Source: Chitinophagaceae bacterium UBA1953 (GTDB lineage: Bacteria > Bacteroidota > Bacteroidia > Chitinophagales > Chitinophagaceae). From it: 64,000 nt of DNA. Location of the stretch: NCBI GenBank assembly GCA_002336115.1, contig DDEN01000041.1, positions 135,395-199,394 of the forward strand. The letters run 5' to 3'. Below are positions 1 to 7,482 of this stretch, piece by piece. The translations under genes and the position numbers were made by a program. Positions within the stretch are counted from its first letter, which is position 1. The number at the start of each line of letters is the position of its first letter. Under the pieces are notes generated by a model that saw only the letters and a program-made list of their open reading frames with translations, made no database searches and was not told the origin of the DNA.

Positions 1-755
1 CACCATACAACCCCTACCTGCAGCGCCTGCCACAATAAAACATATTGCAATGCAAAAACAACAAAACGCAAAAATGAATAGAATAATATCTGAACATATA
101 CCTTGTTTGGTAAATTATCAAGATCGTTTACCACAGCCAAATTGTTTCTGAACCAAGGAACCCATTTGAGCAGTTTAGCAAGCCAGTGCATTCTGAAATA
201 AAATACCACAGTTAAAACAGCACAAAACAAAACAAGCCATTGAAATACCTGTAATAACAAGCCGGATAAATGTGTATCGCCAAGCTGAACCGCAACTATT
301 TCATTCTGCAACACAAGTAATGCCACCCAGCCTAACACCAACGTAATTAGCAACTGACCAACACTTGATACCAATGTTAAAGCCACGCCAAGAATCCGGT
401 ACTGCGGTTCGAGATAAACAATTCTGCCACCATACTCGCCTATGCGGTTAGGTGTGTTTACAGAAAGTGATAAGCCACTCAGTACAGATTCGTATGCTTT
501 TTTAAAAGAAAACGGCTGATAGTTATTTACAAGCAAATACCATTTATACGCTTCAATTCCCCAGTTAACTGGCATGAGTAAAACAGCCAGCCAAAGTTTC
601 CAGCTTCCTGTTCCGGCAAACGCATTCTTTATCTGTTGCCAGGCTTTATCAAGATCGGGCTGATGTTTTACTTCATTGTATAATGAAATGCTGATCCATA
701 CAAATACCGTCGGGCCAAGGAAGTAATTAATAAAGATTTTGAAATTCCTGTTCAG
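1..755 (-). CDS. Lysylphosphatidylglycerol synthase TM-region (UPF0104) family protein, truncated by window edge
   Basis: Reading the minus strand gives an open frame that runs off the left edge. It contains several hydrophobic segments and the stretch NTPNRIGEYGGRIVYLEPQY, which resembles the small-residue/Arg-Ile-Gly-Glu motif of UPF0104 flippase-like membrane proteins (the transmembrane half of MprF). The N-terminus reads LNRNFKIFINYFLGPTVF followed by a first membrane segment, as is usual for the family. An in-frame stop lies just upstream at about 771-773, and no ATG, GTG or TTG lies between it and the conserved region, so the start is uncertain; CTG at 753-755 is the nearest candidate. 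The gene is divergent from ruvC with essentially no spacer. Substrate unknown. Confidence 0.75.
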   Translation of the reverse strand, partial: MNRNFKIFINYFLGPTVFVWISISLYNEVKHQPDLDKAWQQIKNAFAGTGSWKLWLAVLLMPVNWGIEAYKWYLLVNNYQPFSFKKAYESVLSGLSLSVNTPNRIGEYGGRIVYLEPQYRILGVALTLVSSVGQLLITLVLGWVALLVLQNEIVAVQLGDTHLSGLLLQVFQWLVLFCAVLTVVFYFRMHWLAKLLKWVPWFRNNLAVVNDLDNLPNKVYVQILFYSFLRFVVFALQYVLLWQALQVGVVW

Positions 756-788
756 TTTGTGTTTATTTGTTCAAAAATAAACCGCCTC

Positions 789-1352
789 TTGCAAACTTTC
801 TCTAAAATCATTCTTGGCATTGATCCCGGTACGGTTGTAATGGGGTACGGACTGATTGGCATAAAGCAGAATAAACCGCAACTGATTGAAATGGATGTAC
901 TGAAACTGAGTAAGCATAAGGACGTTTATATACGCCTGCAGTTGATTCATGAAAAAGTGAGTGAAATTATTAAAATACATCAGCCAACTGAATTTGCCAT
1001 TGAAGCTCCGTTCTTTGGAAAAAATGTGCAAAGTATGCTTAAGCTTGGAAGGGCACAGGGCGTAGCCATTGCAACAGCAATGAGCAATGGTTTATCGGTT
1101 ACTGAATACTCACCCAAAAAAGTAAAGCAATCTGTTACGGGAAATGGTAATGCCGATAAGGAGCAGGTTTGGAAAATGCTGCAGCACCAGTTGCAGTTTA
1201 AAGCAAAACCTGCCTATTACGATGCAACTGATGCCATTGCTGTTGCATTATGCCATTATTTCCAAACAAACGGTGCCTTAAAATCATCAGCAGGCAAAAT
1301 GAAAAACTGGGAAGATTTTTTAAAACAAAATCCGGGGAGAATTAAAAAGTAA
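789..1352 (+). CDS. ruvC: Crossover junction endodeoxyribonuclease RuvC
   Basis: Resolves Holliday junctions together with RuvAB by paired strand cleavage. The first acidic catalytic residue lies in KIILGIDPGT, the second in FAIEAPFFGKN, and the C-terminal acidic residues in YDATDAIAVALCHY, so the metal-binding set looks complete and the length (about 187 aa) is normal. The start is unclear because no ATG precedes the conserved N-terminus. TTG at 789 gives a protein beginning MQTFSKIILG, close to the family norm. GTG at 759 would add ten residues that look non-homologous. The gene is divergent from the UPF0104 gene and convergent with the small membrane protein downstream. Confidence 0.93.
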   Translation: MQTFSKIILGIDPGTVVMGYGLIGIKQNKPQLIEMDVLKLSKHKDVYIRLQLIHEKVSEIIKIHQPTEFAIEAPFFGKNVQSMLKLGRAQGVAIATAMSNGLSVTEYSPKKVKQSVTGNGNADKEQVWKMLQHQLQFKAKPAYYDATDAIAVALCHYFQTNGALKSSAGKMKNWEDFLKQNPGRIKK

Positions 1353-1395
1353 ATAGAAAAAACCACAATTTCGTTATCATATATTCATCACTTCC

Positions 1396-1785
1396 TCAAT
1401 CTGTTCTTCGCATTTTCGGTAATGTCATTAAAAATAAAACAGCAGGAATATATCCCAACAGGTAAAGCCAGTTGACATGATCGAATATCAAATCAATTAA
1501 TAATTTTAAAGTAAGAGCAATCACAAAACTGATGGGGCCCCATTTTTCCATTGACCATGTACCGCTTAATCCAACAAAGCAAAATACAATCATCAATGCA
1601 TTAATGGCGGGATAAAGTGTATCAATACCACCACGCAAGGCAAGGTTGCCGGTGAATGAATAAACAATTTCCCACAGGCCAAATGCAAAAAGTGCAATAC
1701 ATAAAGCTGTAATCAGTTTTGGTCGTGGACTTTTTCTTTTTCCTTTCTTTTTATATCCGTATTCATCGTAACGAGTATGAGTCAT
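1396..1785 (-). CDS. Small four-helix membrane protein of unknown function
   Basis: A 129-residue protein not recognised as a named family. It has a basic cytoplasmic-looking N-terminus (residues 1-24, rich in Lys/Arg), then four hydrophobic segments at roughly 26-45, 56-76, 83-102 and 104-122, and a short basic tail. The positive-inside pattern suggests both termini are in the cytoplasm. It starts 6 bp after the stop of the HIT gene, so the two are probably co-transcribed. No catalytic motif is visible. Confidence 0.7.
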   Translation of the reverse strand: MTHTRYDEYGYKKKGKRKSPRPKLITALCIALFAFGLWEIVYSFTGNLALRGGIDTLYPAINALMIVFCFVGLSGTWSMEKWGPISFVIALTLKLLIDLIFDHVNWLYLLGYIPAVLFLMTLPKMRRTD

Positions 1786-1791
1786 TTCCGG

Positions 1792-2184
1792 TTATTTTAG
1801 TTTTTCAATTATGGTTTGCTGAATAGTTTCAAGCCGTTCATCAGAAAGCTTCAGTTTAGGACGTGTAAAATTCAGATCATCGGCCGAATTAATAGGAACC
1901 AGGTGAAGATGTGCATGAGGCACCTCAAGACCAATTGCAGCAATACCCACCCTGTCACAATCAAAAGATGATTCAATGGCTTTTGCTATTGGCCGAGCAA
2001 AAACAAGCATCTCTGCAAGAAAAGCTTCATCAAGATCAAACAGTTTATTGGTTTCTGTTTTTGGAACAACCAATGTGTGCCCTTCTGTCATTGGAAAAAT
2101 ATCAAGAAAGGCAAAGAACTTATCGTTCTCAGCAATTTTATAGGATGGTATTTCACCAGCAATGATTTTTGAAAAGATCGTCAT
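1792..2184 (-). CDS. HIT family protein (nucleoside phosphoramidase / Hint-like)
   Basis: The histidine triad appears as H90-x-H92-x-H94 in PHAHLHLVP, the diagnostic alpha-phosphate-binding and catalytic motif of HIT hydrolases. The N-terminus (TIFSKIIAGEIPSYKIAEND) and the GHTLVVPK strand also match the Hint branch. At 130 aa it is full length. Such proteins hydrolyse nucleotide phosphoramidates or aminoacyl-adenylates in the cytosol; the exact substrate cannot be told from sequence. It lies downstream of greA, separated by the greA terminator at 2345-2374, and is followed closely by the small membrane protein gene. Confidence 0.92.
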   Translation of the reverse strand: MTIFSKIIAGEIPSYKIAENDKFFAFLDIFPMTEGHTLVVPKTETNKLFDLDEAFLAEMLVFARPIAKAIESSFDCDRVGIAAIGLEVPHAHLHLVPINSADDLNFTRPKLKLSDERLETIQQTIIEKLK

Positions 2185-2344
2185 ACGTTCAAAAAATTTC
2201 GATTTTGGATTTATTACTGTTGATTGTAATTAACAACTTATGCCGCAATACAAATCATATTTTTTATGCTTTGTAAAAGTAACTGATTTATCTTAATCAC
2301 CATTTTCTGCAACAGTCACTTTATTCATTAACTCAAATCTGTTT

Positions 2345-2374
2345 CAATAAAAAAGCGGATGCTTTAACACCCGC
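2345..2374 (-). terminator. Intrinsic terminator of greA
   Basis: On the minus strand a GC-rich hairpin (GCGGGTG, loop TTAAAG, CATCCGC with one G-U pair) is followed by TTTTTTATTG. It sits about 30 bp after the greA stop codon. Confidence 0.75.
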
Positions 2375-2405
2375 CATTTGAATTCTGTATTCAATTATTC
2401 TGCTT

Positions 2406-2876
2406 TTAAACAGCAATATTTTCCACTTTAAACTTTACAATGCCTGCAGGCACCTGTACCTCAGCCACATCACCAACAGATTTGCCAAGCAGCCCCTTTC
2501 CTATTGGCGATGAAACAGAAATTTTTCCTGCTTTCAGATCGGCCTCCTTTTCACTGACAATCTGGTAAGTAATCTGCTTTTTTGTAGCAAGATTGGTTAC
2601 GGTTACTTTGGTAAGAATAGCAACCCTGCTGGTATCTATTGTTGATTCATCCACAATACGTGCGGTTGCTATCATACCTTCAAGCTGCTTAATTTTAGCT
2701 TCAAGAATGCCTTGAGCTTCTTTTGCTGCATCATACTCGGCATTTTCTTTAAGATCGCCTTTTTCACGGGCTTCGGCAATGGCTTTTGATGCTGCGGGAC
2801 GTTCAACAGCCCTCATGTGCTGTAACTCTGCCTGCATTTTCTCCAGTGTTTCTTTTGTTACATACTGAATACTCAT
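2406..2876 (-). CDS. greA: Transcription elongation factor GreA
   Basis: GreA binds in the RNA polymerase secondary channel and stimulates cleavage of backtracked RNA. The 156-residue protein from the ATG at 2876 has the N-terminal coiled coil (about residues 1-75) with the tip region KGDLKENAEYDAAKEAQG carrying the two acidic residues, then the C-terminal FKBP-like domain with VSSPIGKGLLGKSVGDV. The open frame extends upstream, but that extension is not GreA-like and the true start is marked by AAAGGAGGAACT directly before ATG. A strong Shine-Dalgarno site is unusual in this phylum. A terminator hairpin lies in the leader (2961-3000), see findings. Confidence 0.95.
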   Translation of the reverse strand: MSIQYVTKETLEKMQAELQHMRAVERPAASKAIAEAREKGDLKENAEYDAAKEAQGILEAKIKQLEGMIATARIVDESTIDTSRVAILTKVTVTNLATKKQITYQIVSEKEADLKAGKISVSSPIGKGLLGKSVGDVAEVQVPAGIVKFKVENIAV

Positions 2877-2960
2877 AGTTCCTCCTTTGTTTTCAGTTAA
2901 AACTGTTTCCCTTTTTCCGGCACGACAAACAGATTTTGGTTCTGTCGTACTATACGGGGC

Positions 2961-3000
2961 ATAAAAAAATAACAACGCTCCAGTTTTTGCTGAAGCGTTG
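2961..3000 (-). terminator. Terminator/attenuator in the greA leader
   Basis: On the minus strand CAACGCTTCAG, loop CAAAAA, CTGGAGCGTTG forms an uninterrupted 11-pair stem (one U-G pair), followed by TTATTTTTTTAT. On the plus strand the same position is a C/A mismatch, so the structure is built for minus-strand RNA. It lies about 100 bp upstream of the greA start, just downstream of a TATTTTTG promoter element (3017-3024), with no gene for it to terminate. Confidence 0.7.
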
Positions 3001-3016
3001 TATGTTTCGTGAAGGG

Positions 3017-3024
3017 CAAAAATA
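3017..3024 (-). promoter_or_regulatory. Candidate -7 promoter element of greA
   Basis: The minus strand reads TATTTTTG, a perfect TAnnTTTG. A weak -33-like CTTG lies about 22 bp upstream, slightly further than usual. Transcription would begin about 10 bp before the leader hairpin. Confidence 0.45.
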
Positions 3025-3259
3025 AACACTTTTTTTTAATATAGAGCAAGGGATCGTTAAAATATACGGAGGTGGCTGCCTGCCATATCGAGTGCTTGTT
3101 ATTTTCTATAGCAACTCCTTAGCTGTCCTAAAATGGGTATTAGCGCTTATCTTTACCTATAAGTTTTACATATCAGTTCAATAACATAATCTTAATTTAA
3201 CAGTAGAAAGAATTTGCTCTAAAATTTTTACCAATTTTTTTAGCAGACTAAAATTATAT

Positions 3260-3294
3260 TAACTTTGCTTTCCCTTAAATTTTGTATTTTAAGG
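3260..3294 (+). promoter_or_regulatory. Promoter and palindromic operator candidate of the Panacea toxin-antitoxin pair
   Basis: TAACTTTG at 3260-3267 matches the Bacteroidota -7 consensus. A perfect 7-bp inverted repeat, CCTTAAA (3273-3279) and TTTAAGG (3288-3294), overlaps the expected transcription start and precedes the ATG at 3303. Toxin-antitoxin operons are commonly autorepressed at such sites; binding is inferred only. Confidence 0.45.
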
Positions 3295-3302
3295 CGGAGT
3301 TT

Positions 3303-3908
3303 ATGGATGAAAAGAAAAACATAAAATTTAAAGCATATTCTAGTGAACAAATTGAGCGCATAGGTAATGTGATCCTTTTTTTTACTGAAAAAATTCAACC
3401 TTTATACAAAACCAAATTACTTAAGCTAATATATCTGCTTGATGAATTGTCCATTTTCAGGAATGGAATCCCAATCTTAGGACTTGATTATAAAGTTTGG
3501 CAGGCAGGTCCTGTTAACAGTGATTTATATGAAGAATTAAATCAGCCATATCTACTGGATTCCTTTATTACTCTTCTACAAAATGAGCAAGGAATAAAAG
3601 TAATCGCAAAAAAGAAATTTTCGGATGAAGAATTTAGCGAAATGGAGATTATTTTACTTAAAGAAATAGTAAATCGTTATAAAAACACACCTGCTGAAAG
3701 ACTCGTTGAAATTACACATCGCAAATCAGCTCCTTGGTATATTATTGCTTTGGAAAACAACTTACTTGATGCGTTTACTGAAAAAAAAATAAACACAACC
3801 GATATTCCTGTTGACCTTACATTATTGATAAAAGATGATCCGCAAAAAATGGCTATGTACAAGGAAAATATAGAAATCCAGCAATTCGCTAAATTTTTAC
3901 ACAGGTAG
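3303..3908 (+). CDS. Panacea/SocA-domain (DUF4065-like) antitoxin candidate
   Basis: The region TKLLKLIYLLDELSIFRNG followed by PILGLDYKVWQAGPV matches the core signature of the Panacea domain (DUF4065, also called SocA-like or GepA-like), which neutralises many unrelated toxins. The protein from the ATG at 3303 is about 201 residues; a TTG at 3282 would add seven residues. The C-terminal part (about 120-201) holds the conserved PAERLVEITHRKSAPWYI segment. The next gene begins 4 bp after the stop, giving the antitoxin-first order typical of such operons. The cassette is clearly more AT-rich than its neighbours, which fits acquisition by transfer. Domain call is firm; toxin-neutralising role is inferred. 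Confidence 0.8.
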   Translation: MDEKKNIKFKAYSSEQIERIGNVILFFTEKIQPLYKTKLLKLIYLLDELSIFRNGIPILGLDYKVWQAGPVNSDLYEELNQPYLLDSFITLLQNEQGIKVIAKKKFSDEEFSEMEIILLKEIVNRYKNTPAERLVEITHRKSAPWYIIALENNLLDAFTEKKINTTDIPVDLTLLIKDDPQKMAMYKENIEIQQFAKFLHR

Positions 3909-3912
3909 GCGC

Positions 3913-4365
3913 ATGTTTGAAGCAGGCAACTTATATTACTTTAAACCTTTTTATTTTGCAGATGGAAATTCAAAGCCCAAGTATTTTTTAACACTTTATG
4001 CAGATGCCAATGCTGTAATTGTTGCATCTCTGCCATCAAGCGTTGATTATGTGCCATCTCATATTGAGAAAAAGCATGGTTGCTTAAATGATTTACCAAG
4101 CGATTTTAACGCCTACTACTGTTCACCAAATGTTAAAGTAACAAACAACAATTGGGCTTTCCCAACTCACACTTATTTATATGGCCTATGGGTAAATATG
4201 TTTTCACTATCTGAGCTTGAAGCCAATTATCAAGTTGAAGGAGTCGATTACGAATTTATTGGAAGAATAACAAAAAATGAGTTTAATGCAATTCTTCAAT
4301 GCTTTTTATCTGCAAGAACGTTGAAGAACAAAATAAAAAGATTGTTACAAAGAGCTACATATTGA
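3913..4365 (+). CDS. Unrecognised partner of the Panacea protein, candidate toxin
   Basis: A 150-residue protein I cannot assign to a family with confidence. It begins FEAGNLYYFKPFYFADG, then KPKYFLTLYADANAVIVASLPSS, a run of beta-strand-like segments reminiscent of the PemK/MazF SH3-like barrel (a KxRPxLVL-type strand followed by a TSS-like strand). It ends in a probable helix, FIGRITKNEFNAILQCFLSARTLKNKIKRLL, resembling the closing helix of that fold. The middle (about 55-90) has Cys and His residues. No signal peptide or membrane segment. Its position 4 bp after a Panacea gene makes it a likely toxin. The SH3-like assignment is weak; another toxin fold is possible. Confidence 0.6.
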   Translation: MFEAGNLYYFKPFYFADGNSKPKYFLTLYADANAVIVASLPSSVDYVPSHIEKKHGCLNDLPSDFNAYYCSPNVKVTNNNWAFPTHTYLYGLWVNMFSLSELEANYQVEGVDYEFIGRITKNEFNAILQCFLSARTLKNKIKRLLQRATY

Positions 4366-4468
4366 TCAAAAATATTGCCCATAAGTTTAATTGAATAAGC
4401 TATCTCATTTATTTGACTTAGTAATTAAATCTCTTTCTTAGTTCTCTTTTAGTCTATAGTTTTACCAA

Positions 4469-5017
4469 ATGAACAAAACAGCAATTTTCCTTATCGGCCT
4501 TTTTTTAACAATCAGTAGTTCGGCTCAAACTCAACAAAACAACAACATTAATATTGGTGCTGAACTGGATTTTCTCCCTTATGCAACCGGCGGTTACTTT
4601 GGTGCCGTTTGGGCCGGTAAAAACAACTGGCGGGTAAGAGTACTGAATGCAGGAGTAAACATGCCCGATATTGTAACGGCAAAAGGTTTCACCAACCGCC
4701 ATGTAAACAGCATTGCAATAATTACAGATCATTTCTTTAAACCCGGATGGAAAGGTTGGTGGATTGGAGGCGGATTGGTTTACTGGAAAAGCAGCATTCA
4801 AACAACAGCCCGTGAGCAAACATCTCATTTCAGTAATGTTTTACTAAACGGAAGCGCCGGTTATACTATTGCATTGTACAAACATCTTTACTTATCGCCA
4901 TGGGCGGGGTTAAGCATACGTACAGCAGGTGATAAAAATGTAGCAGTAGATAATAAAAGCTATACTCTTCCCCTAATAAATCCTGAAGCTTCGCTGAAAA
5001 TAGGCTGTTATTTCTGA
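4469..5017 (+). CDS. Secreted or outer-membrane beta-rich protein of unknown function
   Basis: A signal peptide (MNKTAIFLIGLFLTISSSAQ) precedes about 160 residues with alternating hydrophobic and polar positions and many aromatic residues (WAGKNNWRVRVLN, GWWIGGGLVYWKSS, YLSPWAGLSIRTAG), ending IGCYF. This is the look of a small outer-membrane beta-barrel. No family is recognised. The gene stands alone between the Panacea cassette and the convergent T9SS type B protein gene. Confidence 0.65.
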   Translation: MNKTAIFLIGLFLTISSSAQTQQNNNINIGAELDFLPYATGGYFGAVWAGKNNWRVRVLNAGVNMPDIVTAKGFTNRHVNSIAIITDHFFKPGWKGWWIGGGLVYWKSSIQTTAREQTSHFSNVLLNGSAGYTIALYKHLYLSPWAGLSIRTAGDKNVAVDNKSYTLPLINPEASLKIGCYF

Positions 5018-5032
5018 TAAACAAGAAGTGGA

Positions 5033-6532
5033 TTATTTTATTATCAGAATATTCCCTTTCCGTTTTTCTCTTGGTTTTCCTGCGAGTGAAAACTCTGCTG
5101 TCCACACAAACAAGCCTTGATCGTTGTGTTGAACATTTGTTTTTCCATCCCAGGTTTTAAACGGATCAGTAGAATAAAAAATCAATTCGCCCCAGCGGTT
5201 GTAAATACGCAGTTCATAATCACTCAAAGATGAAACACTGCCTAATGGGCCAAATGTATCGTTTAACCCATCGCCATTGGGTGTAAATGCAGAGGGGAAG
5301 TAAACACCAATGCAGGAAAGATCAATATCAACCGTAATGCTTGTGTCGGCTGTACATACATCGGTTCCCGAAACAGTAACATTATATGTACCAGCATTAA
5401 GATTTGTTGCAGTTGCTGTTGTTTGAGCAGGTGTTGTTGACCACAAATAATTAAACGCCCCCTGTGCCCCGTTTACGTTCACAGTTACAGAACCTCCTGT
5501 GCCTGTGGTGCAACTTGCATTACTGAGTACTGAAGGAGTGAGAGAAATAATCTTTACAATATTTGTAATTGTTGATGCTGCATTTCCCGGGCCACTTACG
5601 GTAAGAGAAACATTGTATTCACCTGCTGCTGAAAATATATGCTGAGGATTTTCTAATAAAGATGTATTGTTTGTTCCAGAAGCAATATCACCAAAATTCC
5701 AGTTGAACGATGTGGGGCAAAGCGATGATGTATTGGTAAACTCAACAGTATTTTCATTTAGACAACTGAACGTAAACGATGCGTCATTTGCAGGTGTTTC
5801 TTCAATTTTAAAATCATCAACCGCAAATCCGTCATAATTATTACACAATGTACCCGCACCAAAAATAAAGCGGAAAATAACATTTTTCATTCCGCCAACA
5901 GCAGGTAAAGTGTGCGATGCAGCAACCCATTGATTACTTCCGTTTCCGCCCCGGCAACTTCCTGAAGATGTTTTTGAATTACCCGACCAGCCCTGCCTTG
6001 TTGATGTAAATGGCGAAAGATAAGTTACCGGATCCTGGTTGTACCAGTTTGATGTAATACAATCCTTATCAGCCGTAGAACCTACAGTTGTCCACGTTAT
6101 TCCATTATCAGTTGAATACTGAAACGCAGCACCGTCATACTGCTGTTCTGTTTCCCAGAATATTTTCATGCTGATATAAGGATACTGCAGGTTGGTAAAA
6201 TCAAAACAGGGGCTTTGCAGCCACGATGCTTCACCATTAGAGTAAGCAGTTCCTGTTAATCCGGCAGTTGACCAGCATTTTGTTCCGCTTGCAGCAGCCT
6301 GTATAACGGGTTTTGAAACAACACCCCATGCCCATGAAGAACCGGTGCCGCCTGTTGTCCAGTTTCCATTACTGCTTTCAAAATCCTGCTGATAAGGAAA
6401 AACCGAAACACATTGTGCAGTTGCTTTGTGCATAAGAACAAGCGATAAAAAAACAGTCACAAATAATGCGAGCCGTTTGATTTGTACGGACATGCTTGTA
6501 TTTTCTGTATAGTATTCAGCTTTCAGCAACAT
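5033..6532 (-). CDS. Secreted adhesin-like protein with PKD domain, SprB-like repeat and type B T9SS sorting domain
   Basis: Signal peptide begins at the internal methionine at 6493 (MSVQIKRLALFVTVFLSL...ATAQ); the upstream ATG at 6532 overlaps the dehydrogenase stop codon (TAATG) and would add 13 residues before the signal, so either start is possible. After an N-terminal ligand-binding-like region (about 45-245) come a PKD-like segment (NWNFGDIASGTNN), a SprB-type repeat rich in Thr/Asn, and the gliding-motility C-terminal domain (FTPNGDGLNDTF, IYNRWGELIF, DGK, GLFVW) that marks T9SS type B substrates. Cell-surface location is inferred from the family. Length is 486-499 residues. Confidence 0.85.
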   Translation of the reverse strand: MLLKAEYYTENTSMSVQIKRLALFVTVFLSLVLMHKATAQCVSVFPYQQDFESSNGNWTTGGTGSSWAWGVVSKPVIQAAASGTKCWSTAGLTGTAYSNGEASWLQSPCFDFTNLQYPYISMKIFWETEQQYDGAAFQYSTDNGITWTTVGSTADKDCITSNWYNQDPVTYLSPFTSTRQGWSGNSKTSSGSCRGGNGSNQWVAASHTLPAVGGMKNVIFRFIFGAGTLCNNYDGFAVDDFKIEETPANDASFTFSCLNENTVEFTNTSSLCPTSFNWNFGDIASGTNNTSLLENPQHIFSAAGEYNVSLTVSGPGNAASTITNIVKIISLTPSVLSNASCTTGTGGSVTVNVNGAQGAFNYLWSTTPAQTTATATNLNAGTYNVTVSGTDVCTADTSITVDIDLSCIGVYFPSAFTPNGDGLNDTFGPLGSVSSLSDYELRIYNRWGELIFYSTDPFKTWDGKTNVQHNDQGLFVWTAEFSLAGKPREKRKGNILIIK

Positions 6533-7458
6533 TAATTCAAACCAAGTTTATCAACAAGAACTTTGCTCATTTTATAAAATGCCTCATGCGAATAACCTGC
6601 AATATGCGGAGTAAGAACCGTATTGGTTTGTGCTGAAAGCCAGTCAAGCTCTGCCAGTTCATCAGCAGTATAAGTATCCAGCTTTTCATTTTCAAGCACA
6701 TCCAATGCAGCCCCGCTGATGAATTCATTCTTCAACGCATCAATTACAGCCTTTGTATCATGCACTTTACCACGGGATGCATTTATAAAAAAAGGCTTTT
6801 GTTTCATTGCCTCAAAAAAAGCATGGTCGGCATAATGAAATGTTTCGTCCGTTAACGGAACATGCATGCTGATGACATCACTGTATTTCAGCACCTGCTC
6901 CAGAGATGCTTCTTTAATTGTATTGCCACCAAAACCAAACTGGTATTTATCATGTGCAAGAATAGTTACATCAAAACCTCTCAGCTTTTTTGCAAAGGCC
7001 CGGCCAGTATTACCAAAGCCGATAATGCCGACTGTTTTACCACCCAACTCCCATCCCCGGTTTGCATCACGCTGCCAGATATGTTTTTTAACTTCATCAA
7101 AACTGCTGTGAATTTTATTCATTAAACACAGCAACATTGCCAAAGCATGTTCTCCTACTGCATCACAATTACCTTCCGGGCTGCTTACAATCTGAATGCC
7201 TTTACTTTCGGCATAAGCAACATCAACCAGTTCAAGGCCACTTCCAAGGCGTGCAATCCACATCAGCTTACCTGCTTTATCAATCAATGAAGCATCTACT
7301 TTAATACTTGTAGCAATAACAATCCCTGCAACATCTTCACCAATTAAAGCCATCAACTCAACATAAGTGATCTTTGGATTATACTCCACTTCAAAACCTC
7401 CCTGCACTAATTTCTCACGCAGGTATTCATGACATTTTGCTGTAACAATTACTCTCAT
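6532..7458 (-). CDS. D-2-hydroxyacid dehydrogenase family protein
   Basis: NAD(P)-dependent dehydrogenase of the D-isomer-specific 2-hydroxyacid family. The Rossmann glycine motif is in GKTVGIIGFGNTGRAFAKKL (about residues 141-160), followed by the substrate-loop segment SDVISMHVPLTDET, the catalytic Arg in INASRGKVHD, the Glu in LDVLENE and the His in LTPHIAGYSHEAF. At 308 residues it has a minimal two-domain architecture without an ACT domain. That resembles phosphoglycerate dehydrogenase-like enzymes, but substrate cannot be fixed. It lies 24 bp after rsmA and shares the TAATG junction with the next gene. Confidence 0.88.
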   Translation of the reverse strand: MRVIVTAKCHEYLREKLVQGGFEVEYNPKITYVELMALIGEDVAGIVIATSIKVDASLIDKAGKLMWIARLGSGLELVDVAYAESKGIQIVSSPEGNCDAVGEHALAMLLCLMNKIHSSFDEVKKHIWQRDANRGWELGGKTVGIIGFGNTGRAFAKKLRGFDVTILAHDKYQFGFGGNTIKEASLEQVLKYSDVISMHVPLTDETFHYADHAFFEAMKQKPFFINASRGKVHDTKAVIDALKNEFISGAALDVLENEKLDTYTADELAELDWLSAQTNTVLTPHIAGYSHEAFYKMSKVLVDKLGLN

Positions 7459-7482
7459 GTGTTTTTAATCGCCTCTTTTTGC

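Noticed and set aside
2877..3029. Upstream extension of the greA reading frame (51 extra residues)
   Set aside because: It crosses the leader terminator and is not GreA-like. The ATG at 2876 has a strong ribosome-binding site and gives the normal length.
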